DNA of 64,000 nt from Vibrio sp. J1-1 (GTDB taxonomy: Bacteria > Pseudomonadota > Gammaproteobacteria > Enterobacterales > Vibrionaceae). How positions within the stretch are numbered: position 1 is the stretch's first letter; each line of letters starts with the position of its first letter. The notes under the pieces are model-generated. The model did not search any database. It was not told the DNA's origin and saw nothing but the letters and a program-made list of their open reading frames with translations. The position numbers and the translations under genes are program-made. Positions 48,498-58,152 of the stretch are shown here, piece by piece. The stretch is from the NCBI RefSeq assembly GCF_021728395.1, contig NZ_JAKKCM010000003.1, forward strand, positions 1-64,000. Reading direction: 5' to 3'.

Positions 48498-50609
48498 TTA
48501 ATAAAAGGTACTCTCTTCACCCGCTCGAGTCAGTAAGCCGTCACAAGGTGCAAATCGATCACCATATTTAGATGCAAATTCATTCATTTTCTCGACCAGT
48601 TCTTTCAAACCATACTGATCCATATAACGGAAAGGACCACCCAAGAATGGTGGGAAGCCAATACCAAAAATCGCACCAATATCACCATCGCGTGGTGAAC
48701 GAATAATACCGTCATCTAAACAGCGCACAGCTTCATTCAACATTGGCAGCACACAGCGCAGTGCTATATCGTTATCGCTGAGCTTAGACTCAGGTTCAAG
48801 TTTCAATAGCTTATAGACAGACTTATCGACTTCTTTGTTTTTGCCTTTGTATGTGTAAAAACCTTTACCACTCTTACGACCTTTACGACCGTCGTTCAGC
48901 AGAGTATCGAATACATCCGGACCTTTGAATCGCTCGCCCAGCTCATTGACCAGAATCGGCATGATTTTAGCGCCAATATCCACGCCTACTTCATCAAGCA
49001 GTGTGATCGGTCCAACCGGGAAACCAAAATCAAGTAACGCGTTATCTATCTTTTCTATCGGTTCGTTTGCTAACAAGATATGCGCCGCTTCATTCATATA
49101 AGGGGCAAGAATGCGGTTTACATAAAAGCCAGCTTTGTCCTTGACTACAATTGGCGTTTTACCCTGTTTCTTGGCTAACGCCACCACTGTAGAAATTGTC
49201 TCATCTGACGTGGTTTCATGGGGGATGACCTCCACCAGCGGCATCTTCTCTACTGGGCTGAAATAGTGCAGGCCGACAATATTCTCAGGACGTTCTGCTT
49301 TTTCTGCAATTTTATGGATTGGCAGCGACGACGTGTTGGTTGCAAAAATAGTATCTGGTTTCGCGTTTGCTTCTATATCCGCAACCATCTGCTGTTTCAA
49401 ATCGAGATCTTCAAAAACCGCCTCAATGACCACATCAATCTGGTTGAAACTGGTGAAGTCTACGCCACCCGAAAGCTGCATCATTTTAGCCTGAAGATCC
49501 GCTTTAGAGAGAATGCGACGCTTACGTTGCTTGTCGAACAACTTGTAGTTGTAGTTCAACGCATTTAAGACACCGTCATTGCTGACATCTTTAATGCGAA
49601 CAGGCACTTTGGCTTTCGCAACGGATACGTGGCTGATACCAGCGCCCATTAAGCCGCCACCAAGTACACCGACCTTTTTCACAGCGGCTGGTTTGGCATC
49701 AGTGCCGTGTTCTTTCTTCATTTCCGTGGTCGCAAAGAAGATTGAACGCAGCGCTTTCGATTCTGGGCTCATTACCAGCTCACCGAAGCGCTTCGCTTCT
49801 AACTCCTGACCTTTAACGACCCCCTTCTCCAGACCATTCTGAATCACCTCCAGAATCGCCACTGCGGCCGGGTAATTACCTCGGGTTTTTTCGTTGGTTT
49901 TTTTCGCTGCTTGCTCAAACACAAACTTGCGCCCTAACCCGCTGCCCGACATCAGCTTTTCTTTGGTCGACAGCTTTTTCTTGCCTTTATTTTTACCTTT
50001 GTCGATAAACTGTTTAGCGACATCAAGCAAAATAGTTTCAGGGACACAAGCATCTACAACGCCCAGTTTCTTGGCTTTTTTAGCGCGGAGCTGTTTACCC
50101 GTTAAAATCAAATCGAGTGATGGCAATAAGCCAATTAAACGAGGCAAGCGCTGAGTACCGCCAGAACCAGGAAGCAACCCCAATTGCACTTCTGGTAGAC
50201 CTAAACGTGTGATGTCTGCTTCTGTACAAACACGGTAATCACACGCCAGAGCCAACTCTAAACCGCCACCTAAACATGGACCATGAATAGCAGCGACTAC
50301 CGGATAAGGTAGCTCAGACAATTGTTGAAAGAGTTCTTGGCCTTGTTTTGCCAACGCTTCCGCTTCACTTGCAGTAGTACATGCGTCAAGCATGCGTACA
50401 TCCGCACCCGCAACAAAGTTATCAGGCTTTAGGGAATGGATAATCATCCCTTTCACGCCAGTTGAGTCTTCTAACTGAGTGAAGATTTCCTTCATATCTT
50501 CAACAAAAGCCGCCTGTAGCGTATTCATCTTTTCATTAGGCACATCGATGGCTAACCAAGCGATGTTCTGCTCGTCAATCTTCAGACTAAATGCTTTTTG
50601 CTCGCTCAT
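48498..50609 (-). CDS. fadJ: Fatty acid oxidation complex alpha subunit FadJ
   Basis: FadJ joins enoyl-CoA hydratase and 3-hydroxyacyl-CoA dehydrogenase activities of beta-oxidation, the anaerobic or alternative form in E. coli. The 703-residue protein has the crotonase domain ([19 protein letters not shown] near 105-123; [19 protein letters not shown] near 139-157) and the dehydrogenase domain ([16 protein letters not shown] near 312-327; [17 protein letters not shown]). It overlaps the fadI stop by one base (TAATG), so it is translationally coupled downstream of fadI. Confidence 0.96.
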   Translation of the reverse strand: MSEQKAFSLKIDEQNIAWLAIDVPNEKMNTLQAAFVEDMKEIFTQLEDSTGVKGMIIHSLKPDNFVAGADVRMLDACTTASEAEALAKQGQELFQQLSELPYPVVAAIHGPCLGGGLELALACDYRVCTEADITRLGLPEVQLGLLPGSGGTQRLPRLIGLLPSLDLILTGKQLRAKKAKKLGVVDACVPETILLDVAKQFIDKGKNKGKKKLSTKEKLMSGSGLGRKFVFEQAAKKTNEKTRGNYPAAVAILEVIQNGLEKGVVKGQELEAKRFGELVMSPESKALRSIFFATTEMKKEHGTDAKPAAVKKVGVLGGGLMGAGISHVSVAKAKVPVRIKDVSNDGVLNALNYNYKLFDKQRKRRILSKADLQAKMMQLSGGVDFTSFNQIDVVIEAVFEDLDLKQQMVADIEANAKPDTIFATNTSSLPIHKIAEKAERPENIVGLHYFSPVEKMPLVEVIPHETTSDETISTVVALAKKQGKTPIVVKDKAGFYVNRILAPYMNEAAHILLANEPIEKIDNALLDFGFPVGPITLLDEVGVDIGAKIMPILVNELGERFKGPDVFDTLLNDGRKGRKSGKGFYTYKGKNKEVDKSVYKLLKLEPESKLSDNDIALRCVLPMLNEAVRCLDDGIIRSPRDGDIGAIFGIGFPPFLGGPFRYMDQYGLKELVEKMNEFASKYGDRFAPCDGLLTRAGEESTFY

Positions 50610-51916
50610 TACTCAACCTCCAGAATCATTGCCGCACCAAGACCACCTGCCGCACATGCAGTGTTCAATGCAATACCACCACCTCGACGTTTTAGCTCTC
50701 GCAGAGTCTGCGTCATCATACGTGCGCCAGTCGCCGCGAACGGGTGACCATACGCAATTGAACCACCAAGTACGTTGAACTTATCCATGTCGATTTCACC
50801 TATGGCTTTCGAACGGCCCAGGTTTTCTTGAGCAAACTTATCAGAAGCAAACATTTTCACATTAGCCAATGCTTGTGCTGCAAACGCTTCATGCATATCA
50901 ATCAGAGTCAGATCCGACAATTCCAGCCCTGTATTTTCCAGAACCTTTGCCGTCGCGTAAGAAGGGCCCATTAACATGTCGGTCTCTACGCCAATAGCAG
51001 AGAAAGCATAGCCACGAATGTAGCCCAGGATTTCCATTCCAAGCTCTTTCGCTTTACCTTCGCGCATTAACATTACAGCCGCGCCACCATCAGTCAGGGG
51101 CGTACTGTTTGCTGCCGTCACACTGCCATATTGGCGATCAAATGCCGGACGAAGTTTTGCGTACCCCTCTAGCGTTGAATCATGGCGCACGTTATTGTCT
51201 TCTGAAATCCACTTTTTGTATGGTTCAGGGAAAGCGGTCATGACTTCGCCTTGAATCTTGCCTTCTTTCCACGCCTGCGACGCTAGAGTATGGGAACGAT
51301 GTGCAAGTGCATCTTGCTCTGCACGCGAAATGCCGTGAGTTTTCGCCATCTGTTCCGCTGTTTGTCCCATCGACAAACCAGTAGAATACTCTGCAACGGC
51401 AGGAGGAACTGGCATTAAATCTTTGAAACTGATGTTTTTGAGAATACCGAGCTTCTGACCGAGGGTTTTGGTCTTGCTCAGGGCCAGAAGGTTGGCTGCC
51501 AGTTTTTTAGAAACGCCGATCGGCAGTACCGATGATGAATCAGCGCCACCAGCAATACCGATATCAATCGTGCCAGCCATAATACTTTCCGCAACGTTAA
51601 CGGCGGCCTGAAAACTAGTGGCACATGCACGCGTCACGCTGTAGGCATCGGTATGGACACTCATTCCCGTCCCCAATACAATTTCGCGGGCGATATTGGG
51701 AGCTTCAGGCATTTGTACAACCTGTCCAAATACCACTTGTTGTATTAATTTCGGATCCAGATCGGTTCGAGCAAGCATTTCGCTTACTACCATCTTCCCT
51801 AAATCGACTGCTGGCACTTGGCTAAATTCCGTGCTTTGACGAGCAAAGGGAGTTCGAAGCCCCGCGACAATAGCAACGCGTTCACCATGACGCGTCTTTA
51901 CTTCCTGCTTGCCCAT
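50609..51916 (-). CDS. fadI: Acetyl-CoA acyltransferase FadI
   Basis: FadI is the thiolase partner of FadJ, cleaving 3-ketoacyl-CoA. The 435-residue protein has the nucleophilic Cys in [13 protein letters not shown] near residue 97, the His in [17 protein letters not shown] and the second catalytic Cys in [15 protein letters not shown] near 425. A FadR-like operator lies 19-35 bases upstream of its ATG. The fadI-fadJ order matches E. coli. Confidence 0.96.
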   Translation of the reverse strand: MGKQEVKTRHGERVAIVAGLRTPFARQSTEFSQVPAVDLGKMVVSEMLARTDLDPKLIQQVVFGQVVQMPEAPNIAREIVLGTGMSVHTDAYSVTRACATSFQAAVNVAESIMAGTIDIGIAGGADSSSVLPIGVSKKLAANLLALSKTKTLGQKLGILKNISFKDLMPVPPAVAEYSTGLSMGQTAEQMAKTHGISRAEQDALAHRSHTLASQAWKEGKIQGEVMTAFPEPYKKWISEDNNVRHDSTLEGYAKLRPAFDRQYGSVTAANSTPLTDGGAAVMLMREGKAKELGMEILGYIRGYAFSAIGVETDMLMGPSYATAKVLENTGLELSDLTLIDMHEAFAAQALANVKMFASDKFAQENLGRSKAIGEIDMDKFNVLGGSIAYGHPFAATGARMMTQTLRELKRRGGGIALNTACAAGGLGAAMILEVE

Positions 51917-51934
51917 TGTTTCTCCTTAATTAAT

Positions 51935-51951
51935 AAGAGGTCTGACCTGAT
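51935..51951. promoter_or_regulatory. FadR-like operator before fadI
   Basis: AAGAGGTCTGACCTGAT has the strictly conserved FadR core GGTCNGACC with near-symmetric flanks; the consensus is about AACTGGTCNGACCAGTT. It is centred 27 bases before the fadI start codon, where FadR would block transcription in the absence of long-chain acyl-CoA. FadR repression of fadIJ is established in E. coli. Confidence 0.8.
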
Positions 51952-52254
51952 GCATTGTAATCAACTTGTTAAATTTATCAAAGGTGCATTTAGATAAACG
52001 TGAAGCAAGTAGATCAATTACTCTAAACGATCACCAATAGCGATTTTAAGACGTTACACTAACTTTAGGTCACCTAATGTATGGATTTAAGTAAACTTTT
52101 AGCTAGTTGTAATAAAGATTGATTAAACACTTGATGCCCAGATAAATATTGGTCTTTGGCTTTGATTGGTATGAAATACATTATGCTGACTGCGCTATTA
52201 ACTGACTATGAACATAGCTGAATAATAACCAGGTTAGAAAAGCGAAATTGAGGC
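51952..52254. other. Intergenic region beyond fadI, no gene seen
   Basis: About 300 AT-rich bases between the fadI operator and the sRNA terminator. No open frame with a ribosome binding site, and no strong hairpin. It probably carries the fadI promoter near 51960-52000. Confidence 0.4.
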
Positions 52255-52420
52255 AAAAAAAAAACCACACAGAACTGTGTGGTCGGAATATCTATAAAAC
52301 AATTAACTTACGCCAATTGAACATTAATCAGTTTCCTGATTAGGAGAAAGTAAAGTCAGCCTTCAAAAGGAAGTGTCATCTTGCTCAACATGTTAGTCAC
52401 AAGGACTAACGAGATGACAG
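52255..52420 (-). ncRNA. Candidate orphan small RNA
   Basis: A minus-strand transcription unit of about 166 bases with no coding capacity. Reading 5' to 3': TGTCATCT/AGATGACA outer stem (52419-52412 with 52381-52374) containing the hairpin GTTAGTC/GACTAAC; a small CTTC/GAAG hairpin; TAATCAG-GAAA-CTGATTA, a seven-base stem with a GNRA loop; an unpaired AU-rich stretch; then CCACACAG/CTGTGTGG followed by nine T or more. A -10 box TATAGT (52431-52426) fits a start near 52420, and the RNA then begins exactly at its first stem. No good -35 is present; instead a CRP-like site (TTGA-N6-TCAA, 52452-52466) is centred about 40 bases upstream. I do not recognise the family. Confidence 0.72.
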
Positions 52421-52451
52421 GAGTAACTATAACTGCTTCACTGATCGAGTT

Positions 52452-52466
52452 TTTGAAATAGATCAA
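52452..52466 (-). promoter_or_regulatory. CRP-like site upstream of the sRNA candidate
   Basis: On the minus strand the sequence AAATTGATCTATTTCAAAAA shares the TGA-TCTA-TCA skeleton of the CRP consensus (TGTGA-N6-TCACA). Its centre is about 40 bases before the inferred start, a class II activator position, which would compensate for the missing -35 box. Confidence 0.4.
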
Positions 52467-52684
52467 TTTTAGTTTGATTTAACGCTTATCAAGCGATCTA
52501 TTTTCTTCAATCACCTAAATAAATAGCGTGGCTACTGATTTTCTCCAGTTTTTCTATTGGGTTCTTAAACCTTAGCTCTGTTATTAACTAAATCGCGATT
52601 GAATACTTGATGCTGCTAAACTCTGTATGTCTATCCAAATGTTCACACTGTACTAGTTTAATAAAAATGGAGGCTCTTGCAGCC

Positions 52685-53242
52685 ATGTTAAAAATGTTTG
52701 GAAAGAAAAATTCCAACAGTCCGGTCAACTCTGATATGGACAAACAAAGAAAATATGAATCGCTCGTTCGGGGCTACCATCGTGATTTATATCGCTATGC
52801 TTACTGGCTAAGTAAAGATAAAGCCGTTGCTGAAGATTTGGTTCAAGAAACCTGTCTTCGCGCATGGAAATCTCTGGATAGCCTATTGGACGAAAAAGCG
52901 GCTAAGTCTTGGCTTATTACCATATTAAGACGAGAAAATGCACGCCGGTTCGAACGTAAACAATTTGATTTAGTTGATATCGATGACTACGGCAATGATG
53001 CGAAGGTCAGCGACGACCCCCATCACCAGCAAGAGTGGCTTCAGGCACAGATCATGAAACTAGACGTCGAATATCGTGAACCTTTATTTCTACAAGTCGT
53101 AGGCGGTTTCAGTGGAGAAGAGATCGGCGACATATTGGAACTGAATAAAAACACCGTAATGACACGACTATTTCGTGCTCGTAATCAACTTAAAGAGATG
53201 TTGGATTCTCAAAATACAAAGAGAGGACAAAAAAATGGATGA
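52685..53242 (+). CDS. ECF-type RNA polymerase sigma factor
   Basis: A 185-residue sigma-70 family factor with region 2 (YRYAYWLSKDKAVAEDLVQETCLRAW, about 36-61) and region 4 (DVEYREPLFLQVVGGFSGEEIGDILELNKNTVMTRLFRARNQLK, about 125-170) and no region 3, so it is ECF-like. The start at 52685 has GGAGG 11 bases upstream; two earlier in-frame ATGs are possible. It overlaps the next gene by eight bases, the usual sigma/anti-sigma coupling. Its target promoters were not identified; the fadL genes immediately downstream are the natural candidates. Confidence 0.9.
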   Translation: MLKMFGKKNSNSPVNSDMDKQRKYESLVRGYHRDLYRYAYWLSKDKAVAEDLVQETCLRAWKSLDSLLDEKAAKSWLITILRRENARRFERKQFDLVDIDDYGNDAKVSDDPHHQQEWLQAQIMKLDVEYREPLFLQVVGGFSGEEIGDILELNKNTVMTRLFRARNQLKEMLDSQNTKRGQKNG

Positions 53243-53963
53243 TTTAGAATTTCGTCGTCGTATTTTGTCGGATCCAAAACAGAAGGATGAAGAGATACTG
53301 CAAGCTTTGGCCGAGAATAGCGCCAACCATAAGTTTGTTGAAGACGTTTTGGATCTCGATGAAAAAATTAAGCAGGCTATGAATGTCGAGGTGCCTGAAG
53401 CTCTAGCTGATAAAATTTTGTTCAGTCAAAGCTCAAGCTCACTGGAACAAAACGTTGTTCGTCCAACCTTTGCCAGAAAAGTAATGGCTTTGGCCGCATC
53501 GGTGGCATTTACTGCTGGTTTGTTGGTTGGTCAAATCAACTGGAGCAATATCATCGTCTCACCAGCACATGCTACGTTGGCGGATACAGCAATCCAACAC
53601 GTCATAGATGAAGAGCCTTTTGTTCGCCACTTGAATGAAGATGTGCCAAGCACATTCATTAACGCCAAAATGTCTCCGCTGAATTTTCAGTTTAACAAAA
53701 ACTTTCCTTACCACGTCTATTACTTAAATCACTGTGGATTCGGAGAGTCTAATGCCGTGCATATGGTTTTTCAGGGTGTAAAAGGTAAAGTCACCATGTT
53801 CATTACCAGAATCCCAAGCGAGCAAGCCGTCGACTTCAACAAAGAAGGCATGAGTGGTACCGTTCAACCTATTGGTAGCGCAAGTATGATCTTGGTGGGT
53901 CAACAAGGCGAGGATATTAACGCTATCGCCAGTGAACTAACTCCTCTTATCCAGCCTATGTAA
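53235..53963 (+). CDS. DUF3379 family protein, probable anti-sigma factor
   Basis: A 242-residue membrane protein. The N-terminal cytoplasmic part (about 1-80) is helical and acidic, starting MDDLEFRRRILSDPKQ; one membrane helix (about 88-107, VMALAASVAFTAGLLVGQI) leads to a periplasmic C-terminal domain of about 135 residues. This is the layout of an anti-sigma factor and the gene overlaps the sigma gene by eight bases. DUF3379 proteins are mostly known from Vibrio and relatives and lack a recognised zinc-binding ASD motif. AGAGGA precedes the ATG. The anti-sigma role is inferred from layout and coupling. Confidence 0.8.
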   Translation: MDDLEFRRRILSDPKQKDEEILQALAENSANHKFVEDVLDLDEKIKQAMNVEVPEALADKILFSQSSSSLEQNVVRPTFARKVMALAASVAFTAGLLVGQINWSNIIVSPAHATLADTAIQHVIDEEPFVRHLNEDVPSTFINAKMSPLNFQFNKNFPYHVYYLNHCGFGESNAVHMVFQGVKGKVTMFITRIPSEQAVDFNKEGMSGTVQPIGSASMILVGQQGEDINAIASELTPLIQPM

Positions 53964-54164
53964 TAAATTGAAACAGAATTAACTTAACATCCGCCAACTG
54001 CCGCCTAGTGGGCTCAATAAGCGGCATTTGGCATTTGTAGAACGCAAACGTTTACCTCCTACACTCCGCTCAAGCCAGATTAGAGCATAAACTCTAAATA
54101 TTACAATTTAGATGTCATTTCCCTGCATTTCGCATCATTTCTATAATTTTTCCTATATTTTATC

Positions 54165-54181
54165 CAATGGTCGGATTTGTT
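54165..54181. promoter_or_regulatory. Possible FadR site before the first fadL
   Basis: CAATGGTCGGATTTGTT agrees with 13 of 17 positions of AACTGGTCGGACCTGTT-type FadR operators and lies about 85 bases before the fadL start. FadR represses fadL in E. coli. The left half is good; the right half is degenerate. Confidence 0.45.
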
Positions 54182-54266
54182 AAAAACACTCTTGTGACTA
54201 CTATCTGCGCCACTGAGCAAAAGCTCGAATTATCGTCCAAAGAGACGAATCTAATAAGGAAAAAAC

Positions 54267-55529
54267 ATGACTTATAATAAGCGTCTGTTCAAAAAGACTC
54301 TCTTAGCAGTAACGGTAGCTTTTGCCTCAGGTCAATCGATGGCAGCAGGTTTCCAAATTAATGCCCAATCGGCTACAGGCCTTGGCCGCGCTTTTGCAGG
54401 TGATGCTGTAATCGCTGACAACGCATCAGTAATGGCGCGTAACCCAGCAGCAATGGCGCTGTTTGATAGAATGGAACTGTCTGTAGGTTTTGAAACCATT
54501 ACTTCACTGATTGAAGTGAAAGATGCAACTTACAACATTAACGGCAATAGCTTCTCTGTTGGAGACGTTGACGACGTAGGTGACACAGCTATCGCACCAA
54601 ACATTCACCTGATTGTACCGGTAAACGACAAGTTTGCTTGGGGTGTCAATGCCTACTCTAACTTCGGTACAAAGACTGAATTCTCTGACAGCTACGTAGC
54701 GGCTGAATACGGCGGCCTGACTGACGTAAAGAGTGCTAACTTTGGTTTGGCTGGTTCTTACCGCCTGAATGATCAATGGAGCTTTGGTGCTGGCCTTGAT
54801 GTAGTTTACGGTAAAGGCACAATGAAGCGCGTAACAAGCGCTGCGCTTGCTGCAGTAAACCCGGCTCTAGGCGGTGCAACGCTTCTCGATGTAGATTCTG
54901 CTGACGGCTGGGCCCTTGGTTTCAACGTAGGCACGGTTTACGAGTTAGACGAAAACAACCGTTTTGGTTTTGCATACCACTACAGCCCAGAGTTTGAAGC
55001 AAAAGACGACAAAGGCCAAAAGATCACTCTACCGCTACCAGATATGGCTGAGTTCTCTGGCTACCACAAAGTCAAAGACACCCAATTTGCTGTGCACTAC
55101 AGCGTGCAATACATTGGTTGGAAAGACTTTGACCAGATTGATTTTAAAAATCTAGACCAAGGAATGATCACTGGTAGCTACGCTAAAAACTACCAGTGGC
55201 AAGACGGCTGGCACTACGCGATTGGTGGTACCTACTTCCTAAACAATGACTGGACGCTTCGTGCTGGTTACATGTACGACACCAGTGCACAAGATAATGT
55301 GACATCTATTTCTGTACCAGATTCCGATCGTCAGTGGTTCTCGACTGGTTTCACGTACCATCTTGACAACAAGGCTAATATCGACTTTGGTTTCACCTAC
55401 CTACTGGGTGACGATATCAAAGTGAACGAGAGCACTACTATCGTCCCTGGCATGCTGTCTACGGGTGTAAGTGCAACAACTCACGCAGACGCGATTCTAG
55501 TCGGCTTACAATATAGCCGTAGCTTCTAA
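54267..55529 (+). CDS. fadL: Outer-membrane long-chain fatty acid transporter, FadL family (copy 1)
   Basis: A 420-residue outer-membrane beta-barrel that moves hydrophobic compounds, mainly long-chain fatty acids, laterally into the membrane. The signal peptide (1-27, ending SMA) precedes the family N-terminus AGFQINAQSATGLGRAFAGD, the hatch segment, with NPAAMALF following. The C-terminal aromatic residue (SRSF) is the barrel-insertion signal. AAGGAAA precedes the ATG. It is followed by a terminator and then a second fadL gene. Which copy has classic FadL function is not clear. Confidence 0.9.
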   Translation: MTYNKRLFKKTLLAVTVAFASGQSMAAGFQINAQSATGLGRAFAGDAVIADNASVMARNPAAMALFDRMELSVGFETITSLIEVKDATYNINGNSFSVGDVDDVGDTAIAPNIHLIVPVNDKFAWGVNAYSNFGTKTEFSDSYVAAEYGGLTDVKSANFGLAGSYRLNDQWSFGAGLDVVYGKGTMKRVTSAALAAVNPALGGATLLDVDSADGWALGFNVGTVYELDENNRFGFAYHYSPEFEAKDDKGQKITLPLPDMAEFSGYHKVKDTQFAVHYSVQYIGWKDFDQIDFKNLDQGMITGSYAKNYQWQDGWHYAIGGTYFLNNDWTLRAGYMYDTSAQDNVTSISVPDSDRQWFSTGFTYHLDNKANIDFGFTYLLGDDIKVNESTTIVPGMLSTGVSATTHADAILVGLQYSRSF

Positions 55530-55568
55530 TTGACGCACTAGTCGCTATTGCAAACACTTTCTATATAA

Positions 55569-55590
55569 AAGGCTGGATTTCCAGCCTTTT
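55569..55590 (+). terminator. Terminator after fadL copy 1
   Basis: AAGGCTGG (55569-55576) and CCAGCCTT (55581-55588) form an eight-base stem with a four-base loop and a T run. Confidence 0.9.
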
Positions 55591-55837
55591 TTCTTGCCTA
55601 CGATTTATTCTACGCTCTATTTCAGTGAACACGTGTATCTAAATACCGACATTAGGACGCACAACTGTACGCTGAGCATCTTTCACGACTCTTTTACAGC
55701 CAGACTTTTAACCTTCCATTAAAGACTTCATTAGAATTTAATACTAAAAGCGTACCTATTCCGGATTTTCATTTCTAAAGTAAAAGCTCTATCTTTAAAA
55801 TTTCACCCCACGTTTTAAATAATTCAGCGAACAAAAA

Positions 55838-57133
55838 ATGAAAACCAACAAGACCCTTCTTTCTATGACAGTAGCACTCAGCCTACTGGGCACAGCAAGC
55901 GCAACTCATGCAGCCGGTTTCCAACTTGCGGAGTTCTCTGCAACAGGCTTAGGCCGTGCCTACGCCGGTGAAGCAGCAATGGCAGATAATGCGAGTGCAC
56001 AGTGGCGAAACCCAGCGATGCTCACTTACTTGGAAGGCACACAAGTCTCTGTTGGTGCTATCTATGTGAATCCAAATCTTGATGTAGACGGTGACGTCGA
56101 TTTCTATGGTAAGAATATTCCAGCGTCTTCAGATGACTTCGCTCACGATGCCATCATTCCGAACTTCTACTTATCGCATCGTTACAGCGATAAGTTCGCG
56201 GTCGGCTTGGCACTAGGAACAAACTACGGCATGGAAACGGATCTTGGTACTGGCTTTGCGGCGTCACACTTCGGTAACGAAGCCAGCGTGACCACAATGG
56301 AAGCAAACCTCAATGCAGCCTACAAGATTAACGAAGCTGTAAGTATTGGCGGTGGCGTTCGCTATATTCTTGGTGAAGGTAGCTTTGGCGCAACAACACC
56401 AGCAAATAACGCATTGGGTCTTCCTCAAGATACTACGCTGAAATACATGGAAGGTGATGATACGGCTTGGGGCTGGCAGGTAGGTACTGCATGGCAGATC
56501 AACGACGACCACCGCTTAGGCTTCGCATACAAATCAGAAGTAGAACTGAAGCTTCAGGGCCATGCTGAAGGCATTGGTTTTGGCTTCGGTACTCAGTTAC
56601 CGCAAACTCGCGACAACGGTTACATGTACCTGACACTTCCAGCGACTGCGGAACTGGCCAGTTATCACCAGGTTACTGAGCAGCTTGCCCTGCACGCAAG
56701 CTTTAACTGGACTGACTGGAGCTCATTCGAGAAGTTAGAAGCGCACCTTGCTACCGCAGGTACGCACATGGTTAAAGTGGAAAACTGGGAAGATAACTAC
56801 CGCTTTGCTCTAGGTGCGACTTACCAGCTTCAGCCAAAACTGGCGTTAAGAACAGGTATGGCGTACGACACATCAGCCGTTAGCGATAAAAACCGTACCA
56901 TCACTATTCCAGAAACCGATCGTACCTGGCTGAGCATCGGTGCAACGTATGACTGGACAAAAGATTTCAGCTTAGATGCAGGCTTCACCTACATCATCGC
57001 GAAAGATGCCTCTATTAAAGAGTCACGTGGTTATGATTCTGACGATGCTGCGGAGCAAGTTGGAGGTCAGTTCGTGGGTGAAACAACCGGTAATGTGTGG
57101 TTGATTGGTCTTCAGGCAAACTACCGTTTCTAA
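55838..57133 (+). CDS. fadL: Outer-membrane long-chain fatty acid transporter, FadL family (copy 2)
   Basis: A 431-residue paralogue of copy 1. The signal peptide (about 1-25, ending THA) leads to AGFQLAEFSATGLGRAYAGE and DNASAQWRNPAMLTY; the last residues ANYRF end in Phe, as outer-membrane barrels do. The two copies share the N-terminal hatch and the barrel pattern, but differ in loops, so substrates may differ. It has its own 300-base upstream region and a terminator downstream. The close pairing points to an old tandem duplication. Confidence 0.9.
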   Translation: MKTNKTLLSMTVALSLLGTASATHAAGFQLAEFSATGLGRAYAGEAAMADNASAQWRNPAMLTYLEGTQVSVGAIYVNPNLDVDGDVDFYGKNIPASSDDFAHDAIIPNFYLSHRYSDKFAVGLALGTNYGMETDLGTGFAASHFGNEASVTTMEANLNAAYKINEAVSIGGGVRYILGEGSFGATTPANNALGLPQDTTLKYMEGDDTAWGWQVGTAWQINDDHRLGFAYKSEVELKLQGHAEGIGFGFGTQLPQTRDNGYMYLTLPATAELASYHQVTEQLALHASFNWTDWSSFEKLEAHLATAGTHMVKVENWEDNYRFALGATYQLQPKLALRTGMAYDTSAVSDKNRTITIPETDRTWLSIGATYDWTKDFSLDAGFTYIIAKDASIKESRGYDSDDAAEQVGGQFVGETTGNVWLIGLQANYRF

Positions 57134-57151
57134 TCGAATACATCATTGAAG

Positions 57152-57181
57152 AAAAAGGCTTAGCAGTTGCTAAGCCTTTTT
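57152..57181. terminator. Bidirectional terminator between fadL copy 2 and mlaA
   Basis: Thirteen-base arms (57152-57164 and 57169-57181) with a four-base loop and A/T ends on both sides lie between convergent genes. Confidence 0.93.
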
Positions 57182-57209
57182 CGTATCTGTTGTTTAAACT
57201 TAAAGAGAT

Positions 57210-57980
57210 TTAAAAGTCTTCTAAATATTCGTCCAAATAAGCTTCTTCTTCTGCGTTGACTTCTTTGACAGTCTCCACTTCTGCTTTAAAGTTTTGGCGC
57301 TGGATATAAATATCACGAGTCAAAACATAAGGGTCCGGCGAGTTGTCTAACTGCGCTTCCTGAGAAACAAGCAACGCGCGTTTTTCCATACCTTCGAAAG
57401 CCCATTTACCAAGACTCGCCCAAATGTTTAGGTAGGTTAGTGGTACATACATACTGTCTACCGTATCGGTGACTTCACGTAGTGTATAAGGACCGTATCC
57501 CGGAACCATAAAATAAGGACCGTTGCCTACACCGTAATGGCCGACAGCGTCGCTGAAAACTTTTTCATCGTATTTTGTAATCCCGGCGGCGGTTGCAACG
57601 TCAACCAGACCGAGGAGACCAAATGTGGAGTTAAGCCAGAATCGGTTAAAGTGATCCACAGCCTTACCGCCATTACCCATGAGCAGATTGTTCACCATAC
57701 TTGCTGGTTCGTCTAAGTTAGCCAAAAAGTTAGCAATACCATAGCGAATTGGTGTGGGCGTATATTCCACATAAGCCAGTGACACCGGGCGTACTATATA
57801 CGGATCCAAGTAATCGTAGTTAATATCCCACATAGTACGGTTAAAGCCTTCTAACGGATCGTATGCATCAGAAGTCGTTTGATTTGTTTCTTCTGTCGCT
57901 GCCTCCTCAGGAGCACTTGAACAGCCAACCAGTCCAAGTGCTAACAGCATTAAGAAGATGGATTTACCCTTGTTATACAT
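57210..57980 (-). CDS. mlaA: Outer-membrane lipid asymmetry lipoprotein MlaA (VacJ)
   Basis: MlaA sits in the outer membrane with porins and takes misplaced phospholipids from the outer leaflet for retrograde transport by MlaC and MlaFEDB. The 256-residue lipoprotein has a lipobox LGLVGC with Cys near 20, then DPLEGFNRTMWDINYDYLDPYIVRP, typical of the family, and GVGNGPYFMVPGYGPYTLRE. The start at 57980 is preferred over an ATG at 57992 because GGA lies nearby. The gene stands alone; the mla transport operon is elsewhere. Its place beside fadL genes is common in Vibrio. Confidence 0.95.
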   Translation of the reverse strand: MYNKGKSIFLMLLALGLVGCSSAPEEAATEETNQTTSDAYDPLEGFNRTMWDINYDYLDPYIVRPVSLAYVEYTPTPIRYGIANFLANLDEPASMVNNLLMGNGGKAVDHFNRFWLNSTFGLLGLVDVATAAGITKYDEKVFSDAVGHYGVGNGPYFMVPGYGPYTLREVTDTVDSMYVPLTYLNIWASLGKWAFEGMEKRALLVSQEAQLDNSPDPYVLTRDIYIQRQNFKAEVETVKEVNAEEEAYLDEYLEDF

Positions 57981-58070
57981 TCTGTGTTCCATAACGACTA
58001 TTAATATACTGAAGTAACCTTGCTATAAAACGCCCTAATCTAATACGGTTTAAAAGTCACTTAAGTATAA

Positions 58071-58096
58071 AAATAAGGCCAGCATAAGCTGGCCTT
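58071..58096 (-). terminator. Terminator of the ccm operon
   Basis: AAGGCCAGC (58075-58083) and GCTGGCCTT (58088-58096) form a nine-base stem; on the minus strand a T-rich tract follows. It is about 57 bases past the ccmI stop. Confidence 0.9.
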
Positions 58097-58152
58097 TTCA
58101 TTCTACTCGATAGTTTAGAGCCATACCACTATATGGATATGACTCGCAACTA

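Noticed and set aside
52330-52420. Tiny frames within the sRNA candidate (about 10-14 codons)
   Set aside because: One has AGGA about 12 bases upstream of ATG, but the spacing is poor, the frame would be only ten codons long and it overlaps a stable stem; left as possible but unsupported.
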